The notes beneath the pieces are model-generated. The model made no database searches and had not been told where the DNA came from. It was given only the letters and a program-made list of their open reading frames with translations. A program made the position numbers and the translations under genes. Positions 22,088 to 33,670 of a DNA stretch of 64,000 nt are shown here, piece after piece (position 1 is the first letter of the stretch; each line of letters begins with the position of its first letter). The DNA is taken from contig JARUPY010000467.1 in NCBI GenBank assembly GCA_029817715.1, positions 50,865 to 114,864 on the forward strand, given 5' to 3'. This DNA comes from Melastoma dodecandrum. Lineage: Eukaryota; Streptophyta; Magnoliopsida; Myrtales; Melastomataceae.

Positions 22088-22535
22088 CAATAATAATAAT
22101 AATAATTTATAAATTATTATTATTTTGGGTAGTTATTATTGAAAATAAAAATATACAGTATTTCACGTTTTCACCTATAAGTTCGAGCTTTAAGGACGGT
22201 AGACTTGGCTACTGTACAATAGTGGTATTAGAGTCACACCTACAAGTTCGAGCTTTTAAGATAGTTGGCGTTGACTGCTTTAGAACAGTTGCAGCTTAAT
22301 AGTTCTAATATTCGCCTTTGCAAAAATAATTTCTATTACAAAAATTATACATTTATAAAAATTTAAAATTTTCCCCTTTTAATAACCCATTTATTTTTAT
22401 CTTACAAAATTTTTTACGTGATAATTTCTTTTAAAAATATTTTTATCCGTTAAAGTTACTCGTTAAAAGCAATCCAGGACAATCCAAACCCAGTCACTAA
22501 AGGATCAGAATATTATTAATTTTTAGATAAATATA
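22088..22535. repeat. Dispersed repeat R, copy 4
   Basis: A (AAT)n/(ATT)n edge at 22,088-22,127 is followed by TTCACCTATAAGTTCGAGC, TGGTATTAGAGTC and the shared AT-rich 3' end. It is the most diverged of the four copies. Confidence 0.5.
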
Positions 22536-23540
22536 TTCCTATATTCTAATGTTTCTAGGATAACGACTATATATATTACTCTCACCCGATGAAGTAAAGC
22601 TTTTCTATATGTCAATAACAAAAATATTATCCCTTAAAAGATGATTTTCATGAAGACAACCGTTCGAATATAATTGTTCTTGCTGGCGTGGCTTGACGCA
22701 ATGTGTCAGAAATATTTCACAAACAAATGCGACGGATTAAAATAAAAAATTATGGTCAAACACGGGGAAGACTCATCATACTCGTTGATGTCATTGCATG
22801 AGCGAAAATGAGAGGAAAAAGCGGAGACAATCATATTGTAGCCTTTCAGTGTGGACAAAGTGATTGAGTTGTTCCTCTTAGAATCAAATACATGGCTTTT
22901 ATAATAATGTTATTCCTAATTACGCGACATGTTAAAGATAGTGTCTATCAAGGTAATTGTCGCATATTATAACTTTTCAATTTGTATTTAAGGACGTGTC
23001 TCTGCTACGATAACCGCTTCAAGGACGTGTTTCTGTTATGGTAACTGTCGTCATGTCTTTTCAACTGTTCTCTAAAAATCATCGATCCATTCAAATTCTT
23101 GACTAGCTCCTTTCCTCTACCAATGTTTTTCTTTGATAGATTTGTTATTTAACAAATATTTTTTAATGAGCCAACAATTTTTTTTGAAATGGTTTCATAA
23201 AAAGAGTATGAATTTGCGACCAGATCTTGGGAACATCATTTTATTTATGTCAGTTCTTCGATGGTATATTACCAAAGTGACTTATAATCTTCAAATAAGG
23301 CTAACTGTTTGTCTTGTAGTTTGGTTGTTGATGATGTCATCGTTTTTGGTAAATATTATTTTAAAAAGAAAACAATCAAATAATATTAGTCGTCGTAAGT
23401 TTATTGATACTCGAGTAAATGGCTTCATTTATTAAAATTTTTTAAAATAAAAATTAACCCAGAAAATGAAATAAATCGTGTAAATTAATGAAAAGGGGAT
23501 CTATTGAAGTATTATAATATATTAAAAATTATAAGCGTAT
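22536..23540. other. Intergenic region without recognisable gene
   Basis: A 100-codon frame at 23,133-23,435 has hydrophobic stretches but no domain I know, and it lies in AT-rich DNA. I do not call it a gene. Two imperfect copies of AAGGACGTGT(C/T)TCTG lie near 22,990 and 23,022. Confidence 0.4.
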
Positions 23541-23559
23541 ATCGTTGTTGATATTATTT

Positions 23560-24214
23560 ATGTATGTGTAAAAGAAAAATGATCAATAATGTTAAAATCG
23601 AGTAGGAGGAATGGGCTGGAGGCCCAACTTTACAAAACCCTAATGGAAAGCCCCACCCACCCATACACGATGATACCCAAGTTCAGTACACTGCGCGTAT
23701 GTCTGTCTTCCTTGAAATTCATTTTCTCCGCCTCAAACTCAACCCCAATCCTCCATCAACCTTCCCCCCCTCCCTTTCCCGTGAGCGACACGATTTCCCG
23801 TTTCTTTCTTTCTTATGGTAATATTCATGGTGGCTTTGTTTTCTTATTTTTTTCTCTTTTATCGATTCCTCGTAGTTCTTCTTTCGGTTAATTGCAATTA
23901 ATTTTATCTGGGTTTCGATGATGAATGGCTGTGATTGATCCGGTTTTTTATCGAAATGTTGCGCCGATCCTCTGTGATTTGATTCGAAACAGTGAGTTCA
24001 CTTACGTTTCCTTGAATGTGTAAGTGACCGGCGGCATGTCCAGTGGATTATTTCTTTTTATTTACGTTTATGGAGAACGATCGCCTGAACTTTTGTTTAG
24101 CAGCTACTATTTTTTCTGGGTTATTTTTCTTGTTTAATTCATGCTGTGCAGACAATGAATGTTCTGAAAGTGTCAGTTTCTCCCTTTAGGTCAATAGAGC
24201 TTTGATATATACAA
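23560..24214 (+). promoter_or_regulatory. Leader region of the coiled-coil gene, copy C
   Basis: It is colinear with 2,340-2,816. It holds a GC-richer transcribed-looking stretch (GGGCTGGAGGCCCAACTTTA), a likely donor near 23,818 (ATGGTAATATTC) and an acceptor-like CTGTGCAG near 24,150. This suggests an intron within the 5' untranslated region before ATG 24,215. Confidence 0.4.
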
Positions 24215-24862
24215 ATGGGGTATGGTTCATGTGGGAAGGCGAGCTTGCAAGGTATGAGGGTAACTCCTTGGATTGATGACGAAGAAAGGGCAGTGCCCAG
24301 GAGACGAGGACGGGGATATGCTGGGGACGACGATGAAGAAGCGGCCCTTAATGTCGAGAACTTGCATGAGATTTTGGATAACCTCTCCGTCCGAATGGAC
24401 GCCATGGCAGAGAGATTTACGGCTCAATTTGATGACATGGCCCATCAAATCGAGCTGTTGCGCGATGAAGTCAAGCCCATTTGCTGCATTGTCTGCGACT
24501 TCTTTGCCCAAAACCCTGATCTCGTCGTGGGGTCCATCGGAAGGACGACGCTGCAGAACATGAACATGGTCAAGGAAGACGATACCTGGTTAAGGTTGAA
24601 TCCTCGGGGTGGAGAAGAGGGCGAGGCACCAGATATGGAGAGGGGACGACAGGTGGAACAAGATGCAGTAGAGGCGCCGAATGTAGAGAACTTACAGCAA
24701 AGGGTTCACAACCTCTCGCTCCGAGCCAATGCCCTGGAAGGCCGTCTCCGTGCACAACTGGATAGGCTGGATAGACAAATAAACATACTTGGCCATGTTA
24801 AGCTGATCTGCAGGCATGTGAGCGACTTCGTTTCCCAGAACCCTGGTTTCCCCAGCGTTTAG
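24215..24862 (+). CDS. Hypothetical protein with duplicated coiled-coil-like repeat
   Basis: An uninterrupted frame encodes 215 residues. An acidic and arginine-rich N-terminus (WIDDEERAVPRRRGRGYAG) is followed by two related segments of about 60 residues. The first (from about residue 47) has NVENLHEILDNLSVRMDAM, QFDDMAHQIELLRD and CDFFAQNP. The second (from about 150) has NVENLQQRVHNLSLRANALE, LDRLDRQINILG and SDFVSQNPGF. Regular leucine/isoleucine spacing suggests coiled coils, so dimerisation is plausible. I do not recognise the family. It sits directly upstream of mannosidase copy C on the same strand. In copy A the same gene has lost its first repeat. Confidence 0.6.
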   Translation: MGYGSCGKASLQGMRVTPWIDDEERAVPRRRGRGYAGDDDEEAALNVENLHEILDNLSVRMDAMAERFTAQFDDMAHQIELLRDEVKPICCIVCDFFAQNPDLVVGSIGRTTLQNMNMVKEDDTWLRLNPRGGEEGEAPDMERGRQVEQDAVEAPNVENLQQRVHNLSLRANALEGRLRAQLDRLDRQINILGHVKLICRHVSDFVSQNPGFPSV

Positions 24863-25440
24863 GGCGCCCGGGACATAAAACCCCTCCCCCTCCTTTGCCC
24901 TTCCTTCGCGCCTGCGGCCTTGCCCTTCCTCCTGCGCCTGCGGCCTTCCCCCTCATTGGCCTTGCCCTAATAGGACCGAGAGGTATGACCCTTCGCTAGT
25001 AACCTTGCAACCTTGCTATATCCGGCGTTCTTGCACGGCTCCGCTCGTTCGTGACTGACTGCTCGTCTCTTCTGGCCGCTTTATTCCCTTTTATTAATGA
25101 AGCTAGAACAACTCTCCTGCTGGTAGCCTTTCTTCTGCCCGTGCCCCTTTCCTTCCCATTTCTTGCCATTCCCCTTTCCCAGGTTCCAAGTCCGGTTAGT
25201 AGACATTTCTGTCGCCTTTCTCTCTTTTCCGCCCCTGTTCGTTGTTCTGTTTGTCTCTCTTGGGGATTGTGGATTTTTTGTGGGTGATCGTGGATTGTTC
25301 GAACTGTTTAAGATCTCTGATCCGGGGGGAAGGGGGAGTTGTTGTTGCCTGATGGTTTTGAAGAGGCATGCTATTGTTATTTTTTTCCGTTTTTTCCCAA
25401 TTGTTGGAGATCAATTATAAAAGATTGGCATTTCAATTAT
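24863..25440. other. Spacer after the coiled-coil gene
   Basis: It is pyrimidine-rich and contains a short direct duplication of GCGCCTGCGGCCTT (near 24,908 and 24,938). No gene is recognised. Homology with the mannosidase copies resumes at about 25,440. Confidence 0.4.
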
Positions 25441-28400
25441 AAAAGATCGTTTTTGTTCTGATGTGTTACACATGCATTTCAGGCATATTTGTGATTTGGA
25501 GATAAAGAATACTTTTGTGCCCATGCATTTATCTTCACAATGACCCTTGGTAAGAAGATTGGGGCAATGATTTGACTCTATACATATTCTCATTCCTGTA
25601 GCATATTTCAGTATTGTTCCTGAGGAACGCTCATGAATTATTGCGTAATAAATTATATTGAAGGTATGTGGAGGTAAATATTGATTCTGGTGCCATTGTA
25701 TGGCCTTTATTTAACAATCTGCAGGCATACTGGCCTGGCCTTCAGGTAGTTAATATGCTGTGGAAACTTTAGGGGCATTTCTCGATTAATTTTGTTTTGT
25801 GTAAAATGAAAACATTTTCTGTTTGTTCTGGAAGGTTTTGGTGGGGGATAGGATCCTGCTATTCAAACTCATGTTGCGTTCTTTAGTGTTTGGAAAAGAT
25901 ATAGTTTCACTCCAGAAGGCTTTAACCTTGCGACCCTTGGTGTGCCGGTTTATTTTTTTCTCTCCCTAAAAGGTACAATATTGTGTCTTTGTTATTTTGT
26001 GTGGAAATTTGTATGTTGGAAGTCAGCTTTTGCTCTTTTTTTGCCTTGGATAAAACTTTATACAGTAAGAAGCCGACCTGAGTGGTTTGTGACTTGTAAC
26101 ATTCTATGATGTCAGAACAAAAATCTGAGTATAGTGTTTGCTTTTAAATGCTAATGGAATCGCCTCAGTATATCCTTTGATACTCCGGTTTCAATTTTCA
26201 TGTACATGATATTGCAAAATTATAGATATGGGAATGATATTTGGTGCAATGACAAACTCTTTTTGTTTTGGTATCTGCACAATGATGATGGCAAACTTTT
26301 CTTTGTGAATATCTTGGCCGTAGGGTTCTACTAGTGGAAACCCTTGTTTGCAAATTACACATGTATATATACATGTTCATCCTTCCTACTCCACATTGGC
26401 ATTTAGGAAACATAGGTTATACTGAATTGCAACAAATAGTACCTTAATATTTTGAAGTGCAGTGTACTTTTCTTTGCTGCATCTTTAATATGCTACCACA
26501 ACGGAGGTATATTGAGCTTTAAATTGTAAAATCTAAGAGGCAGTAATTTTGACAGAATGGACAAAGAAGCTATCCTCTGCGTCCAGAATTGATTGAGAGT
26601 TAATACTGGCTCTACAAAGCCACCCGGGATCCAAGGTGGGTTACTCTTTTTGATATAGTATTCTGTTGGATTTGATGGTTTGGAAGCTTGTTCCTTGTCT
26701 TTATATTAGCACTTGAAAACAGCATGCTAACTATGGTAGAGCTTAGTGAGAATTCTGTGGAATTTCAGTTGTCATGTAAATAAAGCCAGGAGGAGTGCCA
26801 GATTTAGGCTTGTTTAAAAAGAAACTAAACGTTTTGATTTCTCGACATGATTTGGCTATATTTAGGTAGATAAAACAAGAAGTCAAAAAGTGAAATAGCA
26901 AAACTTTTGCTCGTTAGCATATTCAATCCTGCCTAAACATCTGCAATGATGGACTAAGCTGTTGTTTGTTAAGGAGTGATCCCACGCAGTCATTTTGAGA
27001 AAACTTATTTTGAAAATTTTCTAACAAATTTTCTCATCAATGTAATGCTGAATTATTTCAATTCGTTTGAACAAGTCCCAAAGCCAACTTCGTTAGCGAG
27101 TCCTCTTTAATATGGCAATGGGAAAAATCTGGCATAACTATGGCAAACTTTGTTCTTTCTGTGTCAAATATCAGTGAACACACTGGAACTGATAACAGAA
27201 GAATTCCCAAAGCAGCTTAATGGGCTCTCATAATGATTTTTTCACACAAGCGTTAGCACTTGTTACTCTCAAACACGTCGAAACAGAAATGCTGCCGGCT
27301 GACCTTTTATACTTTCTTGAACCAACAAATCAGGCTTAGTTTGGTCGTGCAGCTGTTCGACAACCATTTTTCTCTGCAATTAAGTAGGCATCACAGTGTT
27401 GGAAAAGAAGAAACTTTTTTTATCGGTTAAAGCTTCCAACTCATTAATCAAACCAGTTAGCTAAAGGCGGAATTGAGACCTTCAATACATATTGCATGTA
27501 TGAATGGGCATGGTGATACATAGATCTGTCCCTTTTTGAGACTGGCAATGCATTTATTGCTCAGTCAGTAACTGGAAGCAGCAAAAGGTCTAAATGATGT
27601 TGGTATATGTTGATTTCATTTATCTTAAATGACCATTGATGTGGCTTTTTTCTTGTTTTTATAAAAACTCTCATGTCCCTCAGGTCAATTACCTGTGGCT
27701 ACTGTTTGATTTGGCGACAGGGCCACATAATCTCGTAGAAAATGGACCGTACAAATAAGCATTGTGCAGAATTCCTTCTCTATCTGTGGCAGTGATTACA
27801 GGTGAAGATTAGTAACATCGGCATTTTTAGGTATATATTCAGTACGGAGGGCCCTCTGTTTCCTGCGATGCCTCTAATTTCCCTAGCTAATGAGCATTGC
27901 TCTTACCCCGTGCTTTCTGGTGGAGTGGGGACATGAGAATAGAATCCCACTCGGCGGAGGTTGTAACCGAGTTGGGAAAATCTAACGGCACAAAATTTAC
28001 GGGAGAGATGGAAGATCCTCTTTGGCCATCATCTACCCACCATGCTGATCACGATTCTGGCATGATCATGGTTTGTAAGTTCTCAAATTCATAGTGCCCT
28101 AAATCATGTCACTAGATTTATGTTTTCTGGTTGCTTTGATGGCTGGTGTTTCTTTTATAGGTTTATCCTTGATTCTTGGCCAGCGTGCTTCTATTCAGGG
28201 ATATAAATAAATTATCTTGTCACCTTTCTTATCTTCTTCAATTTTGCTTATGTCATGCCGACGTTTTTAATCTTTTCCCAGGAACAGTTCCGATCAAAAA
28301 GTTGAATATCATAATGAGATTTGATTTGTGTATACATTGTCAAAACAATCAAGTGTTTCCATGACCGAGTGGATCGGGCTGTATGGACGACCCTATCTGG

Positions 28401-28729
28401 CATGGGATTCTATTTAGTGTCCATTACTTGGTCCCTCTTAATCCTATTGGTTTTCTGGGGTTTTCTGTGATATAATCATTTCATAATATCACATGGAGGA
28501 CACTTTTCCTGGACTCACCCATGGGCAAAAGTTTGGCATCTCTTATATGGCTAGTCCTGACATCATAGATGGATCATAGCAATGGCCACAATGAGTAGTC
28601 AGATGGTCGATGCATAGTGTGATTTATGACCAGGGCCCAGATAACACATGGATTGATACTGACATGGAGGGCAATGATATCCCGGTTTCAGATGCTGACG
28701 AGCCACAAGTTCATTTAGATCAGAGATGA
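25440..28729 (+). pseudogene. ER-degradation alpha-mannosidase-like (GH47/EDEM), copy C
   Basis: This copy keeps exons lost from A and B. VEVNIDSGAIVWPLFNNLQA to YWPGLQ and a GT donor lie at 25,669-25,745. At 25,852-25,944, after a one-base shift, DPAIQTHVAFFSVWKRYSFT continues to EGFNLATLGV; both are typical of the GH47 catalytic domain of EDEM proteins. The 3' exons match copy A: 27,684-27,755 (WLLFDLATGPHNLVENGPYK), 27,831-28,070 and about 28,502-28,729 (TWIDTDMEGNDIPVSDADEP to a TGA). The 5' exons, including the signal peptide, are absent; instead the coiled-coil gene and a spacer lie upstream. Frameshifts and stops occur in several exons, so no functional enzyme is expected. Confidence 0.85.
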
Positions 28730-28879
28730 ACGCTGGAATCTTTCTCGTGGATACAGATGGAGCGGTGGTTTTCAAATTGTCAACCCACTTTCCCACGATC
28801 CCTCACTGTCGGTTACAATCATTCTGATGCTTATTGAAGTTCGTTACGCAGGCCGTGAGTTCAGATGAGACCAGATGCC

Positions 28880-29290
28880 TGCACTAAGAAAAATGGTGGT
28901 TAGATAATCTCTTGTTTAGTGAGAGAGAGGAAGATTTGCTAATTTTTTTGGCAACATCTCGAGGCTCTAATGATTCATGGGGATGCTGCCTTTTAGGCAT
29001 AATTTTATATTGTTGAGAATAGTTCCATGAATAACTCCAATGGAAAGGTCCATTTGGCTGCTTAGATGCTAGTCCCGGGAATGAGCTTTTGCTGCCATGC
29101 CAAGATCCACAAGAACGAGATCTGGTTCGAAACAATGGACATATTTGGGGACTGGAGGGGAGTCGTGGTCGAGGGAGCCACCACACGGCAACCCGAGCCG
29201 GAGCCATCTCCAACGGACCCTTGCAGAAAGCTCCGACTGCTTCCATCAACCGAATAAAAAACCATTTCTCCGGGGATGAACCTAAAATTG
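28880..29290 (-). pseudogene. Unidentified gene tail, copy C
   Basis: It is colinear with 5,390-5,850 but with an internal deletion: the serine/valine-rich piece around PVVDERQKFP is missing. The minus-strand end ESLEPRDVAKKISKSSS is retained. At about 29,275 homology jumps straight to the RING leader-intron repeat, so the RING coding exon is lost in this copy. Confidence 0.5.
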
Positions 29291-29299
29291 GATGACAAT

Positions 29300-29740
29300 C
29301 ACGGGGATGCAAGGAAAGCGCTCAAGAAAAACCATATGAGTTTTATGTTATCATGATTCTTGCAGAAACTCTTGACAGAAGCACCAATACTAACCAAATC
29401 GTTTACCAACACAAACAAAACAGAAACGGGAAAATGAACCGGGATCGCTAAACTTGGATGGGATGTAAAGAAAGCGCTCAAGAATAACCATTTGAGTTTT
29501 ATATTTTCATGAATCTCGCCGGAGAAAAAGACTCTGGACAGAAACACCAATACCCAACTAACGAGACTACCACCACAAGCAAAAGACTTACCCGTCCCGG
29601 GCGAAGATGAGAAAGAGGGGAAGACGGGGGAGTAATCGGGAGAAGGAAGAAGTAGAGGGAGGGGACGGCGCAAGTGATGTTGTTATAAAGACAGAGAGAA
29701 GTAGCCGTTGAGGGGCGGTGGGCAACATTTTTGGGGGGAA
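29300..29740 (-). promoter_or_regulatory. RING leader exon, promoter and intron repeats, copy 5, without RING
   Basis: Tandem intron units begin near 29,337 and 29,492. They are followed by the leader exon (donor CGGGTAAGTCTTTTGC on the minus strand near 29,600) and promoter. Beyond it the plus strand carries GGAATCCATTTTTAGGAATG (29,888), the same sequence that forms the aberrant C-terminus of mannosidase copy B. Confidence 0.5.
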
Positions 29741-29979
29741 AAGAAGAAAACGAGGGCGGGAATTTTGGCCGTTGGGGTCATCAAAATTTGGGAGGAGATT
29801 TGATCGATTTGGGTTTTAGAAAGCAGGGAGGGGTTTGTCATTCCGCTCGTGACAAAAAATGCGAGGTCGCAGTGCGGCAGTGGAGGTGGAGGAATCCATT
29901 TTTAGGAATGAGTTTGGAGAAAGAAACGCGAGAGGGAGAAGAAACCAGTGGTTTTATTAGAAATTGAATTGTTTAATTC

Positions 29980-32160
29980 CCTTCTTTTTTTATAAAGAAA
30001 TATATTTAATTGACCTCCAGTATTTCATACAAACATAAACTCAGTTTTATCAATTGAGTTTCTTCCTCTCTAACTTCAAAAAGATCTCCCTAAATCTTTA
30101 AGAAGAGAATCTTCGGGCCTTTTTTACAAATTGTTAATGCTAATTTTCAAATTCTAACGGAGTGTAAAGCTGTTTTTTTTTTTTTTAATATGACAAAACT
30201 TTAATAGTTATAGAAACACTGGTGCATTTTGTCTTCTTATTTAGGACGTTATTTGATTTCACATATAATTAATGACATTATCAAAATAAATGTTTCTTCT
30301 TGTTGGATTGACTACATCTATTTTTATCTTGCTGCTTGCTTGTAAAATCTCACAACTTCGATTAATTAAATAGACCCCTCAAAAGTATGCTAATATTACT
30401 TACTACAGAAATGTGGCTGAAAATTCTAGTTGCTCTGAAAAGTTTGCTAGACCAGCATATTTGATCTTGGGTAAAATGTACATTGATGAGACATTAAATA
30501 AAACTAAGTTACCTTGTATTTGCTAGAAGCACACAGAGGTTGAATGAACTCGTAGTTATCGAGAGTCCCTCGGACCGGGATCAGAAAATGAGCCTTTCAA
30601 CCTCGGCCCTCAGACGTTACTAACCAGGAATCCAAAGACGAGTTCCATTGGCATGGGAAAGGGCTTGATTTCAATGGCACTCATGTTGCTGTCTTCACGT
30701 GATATATACTGCCTAAAGAATTGAAGTATCGTTCCTATGTCCTGAGACTAAGTCAAACTAAAGTTCCGCCACCGATATGGGCAGCAGTCCTCGAAAACGC
30801 GTATAGAAGACCGTCTAGGAAGCATCCAACGAAATAAAGCCGAGGGAAGAATTGGTAAAACTGTCCTCCTACGACACGAGATGTTAGGGAGGTTAATGTT
30901 TAATTAATCCTGGTGATTTTGACTGCTTAGTGAAACCGCGTAGCACTTAGATCAGAATTCCACGGTTCTTTTAACTTATTCCCAGGGAGATATGCGATAA
31001 GAGTCCTGTGTTGCATTCCTTGAAAGTTTCTTGTACGGCCACATCACAAAATCCAAGCATGGGAGGCTGTCATGGGTGGAAAACGAGTTCAATCTTAAGA
31101 ACATTATGTTTCATGCCTCGACAAGGGAGTTACGTTGGTGTCTTGGCTTTTCTAGGGAACCTTTTAAATGTTAAGGGTTTCGTAAGGAAATTCTGAAGTA
31201 ACAAGCGACAACCGTAAGTTGAATTCTGTCATTATCGTTACTTGATATTCCTTCGGCAGAAACATTTGGTTAGTTGGTTGTTTTCATCACTCCATATGTA
31301 TATCGAAGGACAAAACATGCTAGTCCTTGAAGTCCAGCTTTGATTCTTTGCCTTCACCTAAAACATTTCCTTTGAACATAGAATGCTGATCGCCATATTT
31401 GCAGCCGCCGTTCTCGATGTTTTGGTACCTGGAATAACAATAAACTAGGAATATGCTTTGGTTGGGAAGTATGCAAATCTCAGAGAGCAACTTCCGCAAT
31501 GCTTGCTAGACTTGCACTTAAGCTGGTTTTTTTTTTTTTTTTTTGGGGGGGGGGGGGGGGGATCCAACGCAGGAAAAAACTAGATAGGCGATATATTGAG
31601 AAGGGACACTGCGGTCCATATTTATCGCATGCGCATGTGCACGTTCCAAATTCAAATTCTGGACTGAGATATGAATGGAAGTGTGGGATTCACACTGTCC
31701 CAACCTTAATGTAATTGCAAAATAAAACGTAGTGTTCAAAATACAAGGGAAATCTACTTTGTGTTGGACTTTTCAAAGTGCCATACCATCATCAGTCACC
31801 CACACATGCGGATGGAGAAGGACGATTGTGTCATTTCCCCCCCTTTTTTTCTCTTTTAATTAATGAGCCGGCCAAAAGATTAATAATACTAACAAGTGAC
31901 AAGAAACTCAATGTGGCTCCCGCATTTGACATGCTTTATATTTATTTTTAACGTTAATAATCCTTAGAAATATTTAATCTATTGGTTGGAATACGATACA
32001 TGTATTAACTTAATTATTTTATATTTTATGCATCCCTTTATAGGCAACATTTTCAAACTTATTTACTAACCCCATTCTCACTTCTCCCAAATTTCCATCC
32101 CCATCTCCCGTTCCTTTAGACGACCATTCATTCCCTTCTTGACCCCTAAACCGATTCTTT
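29980..32160. other. Intergenic region with homopolymer tract
   Basis: No gene is recognised. It contains 18 T followed directly by 17 G at 31,527-31,561. The 200 bases before 32,160 become pyrimidine-rich, consistent with the leader of the downstream zinc-finger gene. Confidence 0.45.
31527..31561. repeat. T18-G17 homopolymer junction
   Basis: Eighteen T are followed without interruption by seventeen G. Such a G run can fold as a quadruplex and is also a common site of sequencing and assembly error. Confidence 0.85.
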
Positions 32161-32289
32161 TCTGGCTTTCGAATTCCGCTTTAGTCTTCAACTCTGGTTT
32201 TGGGTTTTATTTGTTTTTCGTTCTGTTCAAAGGGCGTGGGAACTGGAAGAAGGTATTCCCAGGAGTCCTCTGAGCTTGATCGCACGGTG

Positions 32290-32814
32290 ATGGATTTTTT
32301 GGAGGAGGAAGAAAGTGTGAAGCGCTCATACGGATGCACTTTCTGCAAGCAAGGGTTCACGAATGCTCAGGCCTTAGGAGGCCACATGAACATTCACCGC
32401 AAGGACCGGACAAAAGGCAAAGGTCATGAACACCTGTCAGGCACCTCGTCAGATGATAAGAAGCTCAAGGATCATGTCATCCACATCAATCCAGGTACAT
32501 TAGGTGAGGAAAGGTTGTGTTCAATTTACCAATATATGGTTTGGAGTCGCGCACATCAGGGGATGGATGATCTGAACAAGTTTGTTCGGATTCCTGGGAC
32601 AGGCCCTGTGTTCCCTAGACAGAAGCGTAGTTTTATTGAGAGAAATTTCTGGGCAAGGAGTCCAACCTCGCCTGGAGGAACAGATCATGGAAATCTAGAC
32701 GATAGTTTGAGCTTGCGCATTGGTTCGTCATTAAGTTCCAACCATAAGGAACAGAAGATTGATGTAGACTTGGAGCTTCGGCTTGGTCGAGATCCTCCAT
32801 TCGAAGCTCGATGA
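32290..32814 (+). CDS. SUPERMAN/TAC1-like single C2H2 zinc-finger repressor
   Basis: ATG 32,290 is the first ATG in this frame (upstream codons lack one) and opens 174 codons ending at TGA 32,814. One plant-type zinc finger lies at residues 16-36: [20 protein letters not shown] ending in H36, with C16, C19, H32 and H36 as ligands and the QALGGH motif that contacts DNA. After a basic stretch (HRKDRTKGK), the middle is not conserved. The C-terminus has VDLELRLG, an LxLxL-type EAR motif that recruits TOPLESS-type corepressors. This layout matches the SUP/RBE/TAC1 group of small nuclear repressors of growth and organ identity. It is intronless, as usual for the group, and no lesion is seen. Confidence 0.88.
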   Translation: MDFLEEEESVKRSYGCTFCKQGFTNAQALGGHMNIHRKDRTKGKGHEHLSGTSSDDKKLKDHVIHINPGTLGEERLCSIYQYMVWSRAHQGMDDLNKFVRIPGTGPVFPRQKRSFIERNFWARSPTSPGGTDHGNLDDSLSLRIGSSLSSNHKEQKIDVDLELRLGRDPPFEAR

Positions 32815-33670
32815 CGACAAGGAAATGAGAGGTTCGATTCAAGTGATGGAAGCTTTCGATGTGCATCCAGAAGTTCATTAAGGGATGATTCTTTTCTTGT
32901 TGTGGGCATGGGAGTTCATAAAGAGGAGTGGATCCATCTAGCCAAGGGGTGCTTCATACACCTTGTTTTCGTACAACAGTATACACACTTTTTTTACTTA
33001 TCTCTGATATCCTTTCATCATAAACAAAGAAAGAGAATGAGAGTGTTAAATTCTCATGGTTGTATTTCTGATTGTTTCTCATGAAGTTAAGGAAAAATTA
33101 TACTCTTAACAGCTTAATCAAAGGAACCTTAGTGCCGCTATGTTAAATCCACATACTTTATATGAATGAGCGACTGACTAATGATTTCAGCTCTAGACAG
33201 AACTTGAGAACCGCCTCATCATGGAATGGAAGTACATTTCGCAAATGCATATGATCCCAATCCTCTAACTAACTAGAACCGAAATCAAATTTCCGTTTTG
33301 TCTTAATTCAATAATTAATCCAAGAACACACTGAACGTTGTCGATACATTACTGAAAGAAGCTATCCATTCGAAAAAATGACTACAAAACTTAACTAGAC
33401 GGAAGAGACTGAAATCCTGTGCATGGATTATTAGTGCAATAGTAAATTACGTTTTTTTTGCGTATATGAATATCTCGTAATTTATGAATTTAAAACTTTT
33501 TACGATGTTTTTCTGGCCAAAAAGTGGTACTAAAGAACAATGAGTTTGAGTTACCACATTTAAAGGTCGTTAAATCGACGTAACCATATATTATGAAATG
33601 TGGGGATTGGCTTGAATTAACAGAATGGCCATGAGAAGTATACAACAAAAAGAAAGAAGTAAATTCTCTT
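32815..33670. other. Intergenic region downstream of the zinc-finger gene
   Basis: It presumably includes the 3' untranslated region. I see no other feature before the copia LTR at about 33,671. Confidence 0.4.

Noticed and set aside
23133..23435. A 100-codon hydrophobic frame as a membrane protein gene
   Set aside because: It lies in AT-rich DNA, lacks a recognisable domain or neighbours, and contains biased Phe/Leu/Ile codons expected by chance.
31499..31739. Small frames containing poly-Phe/poly-Gly or poly-Lys/poly-Pro
   Set aside because: They are generated by the T18-G17 homopolymer tract.
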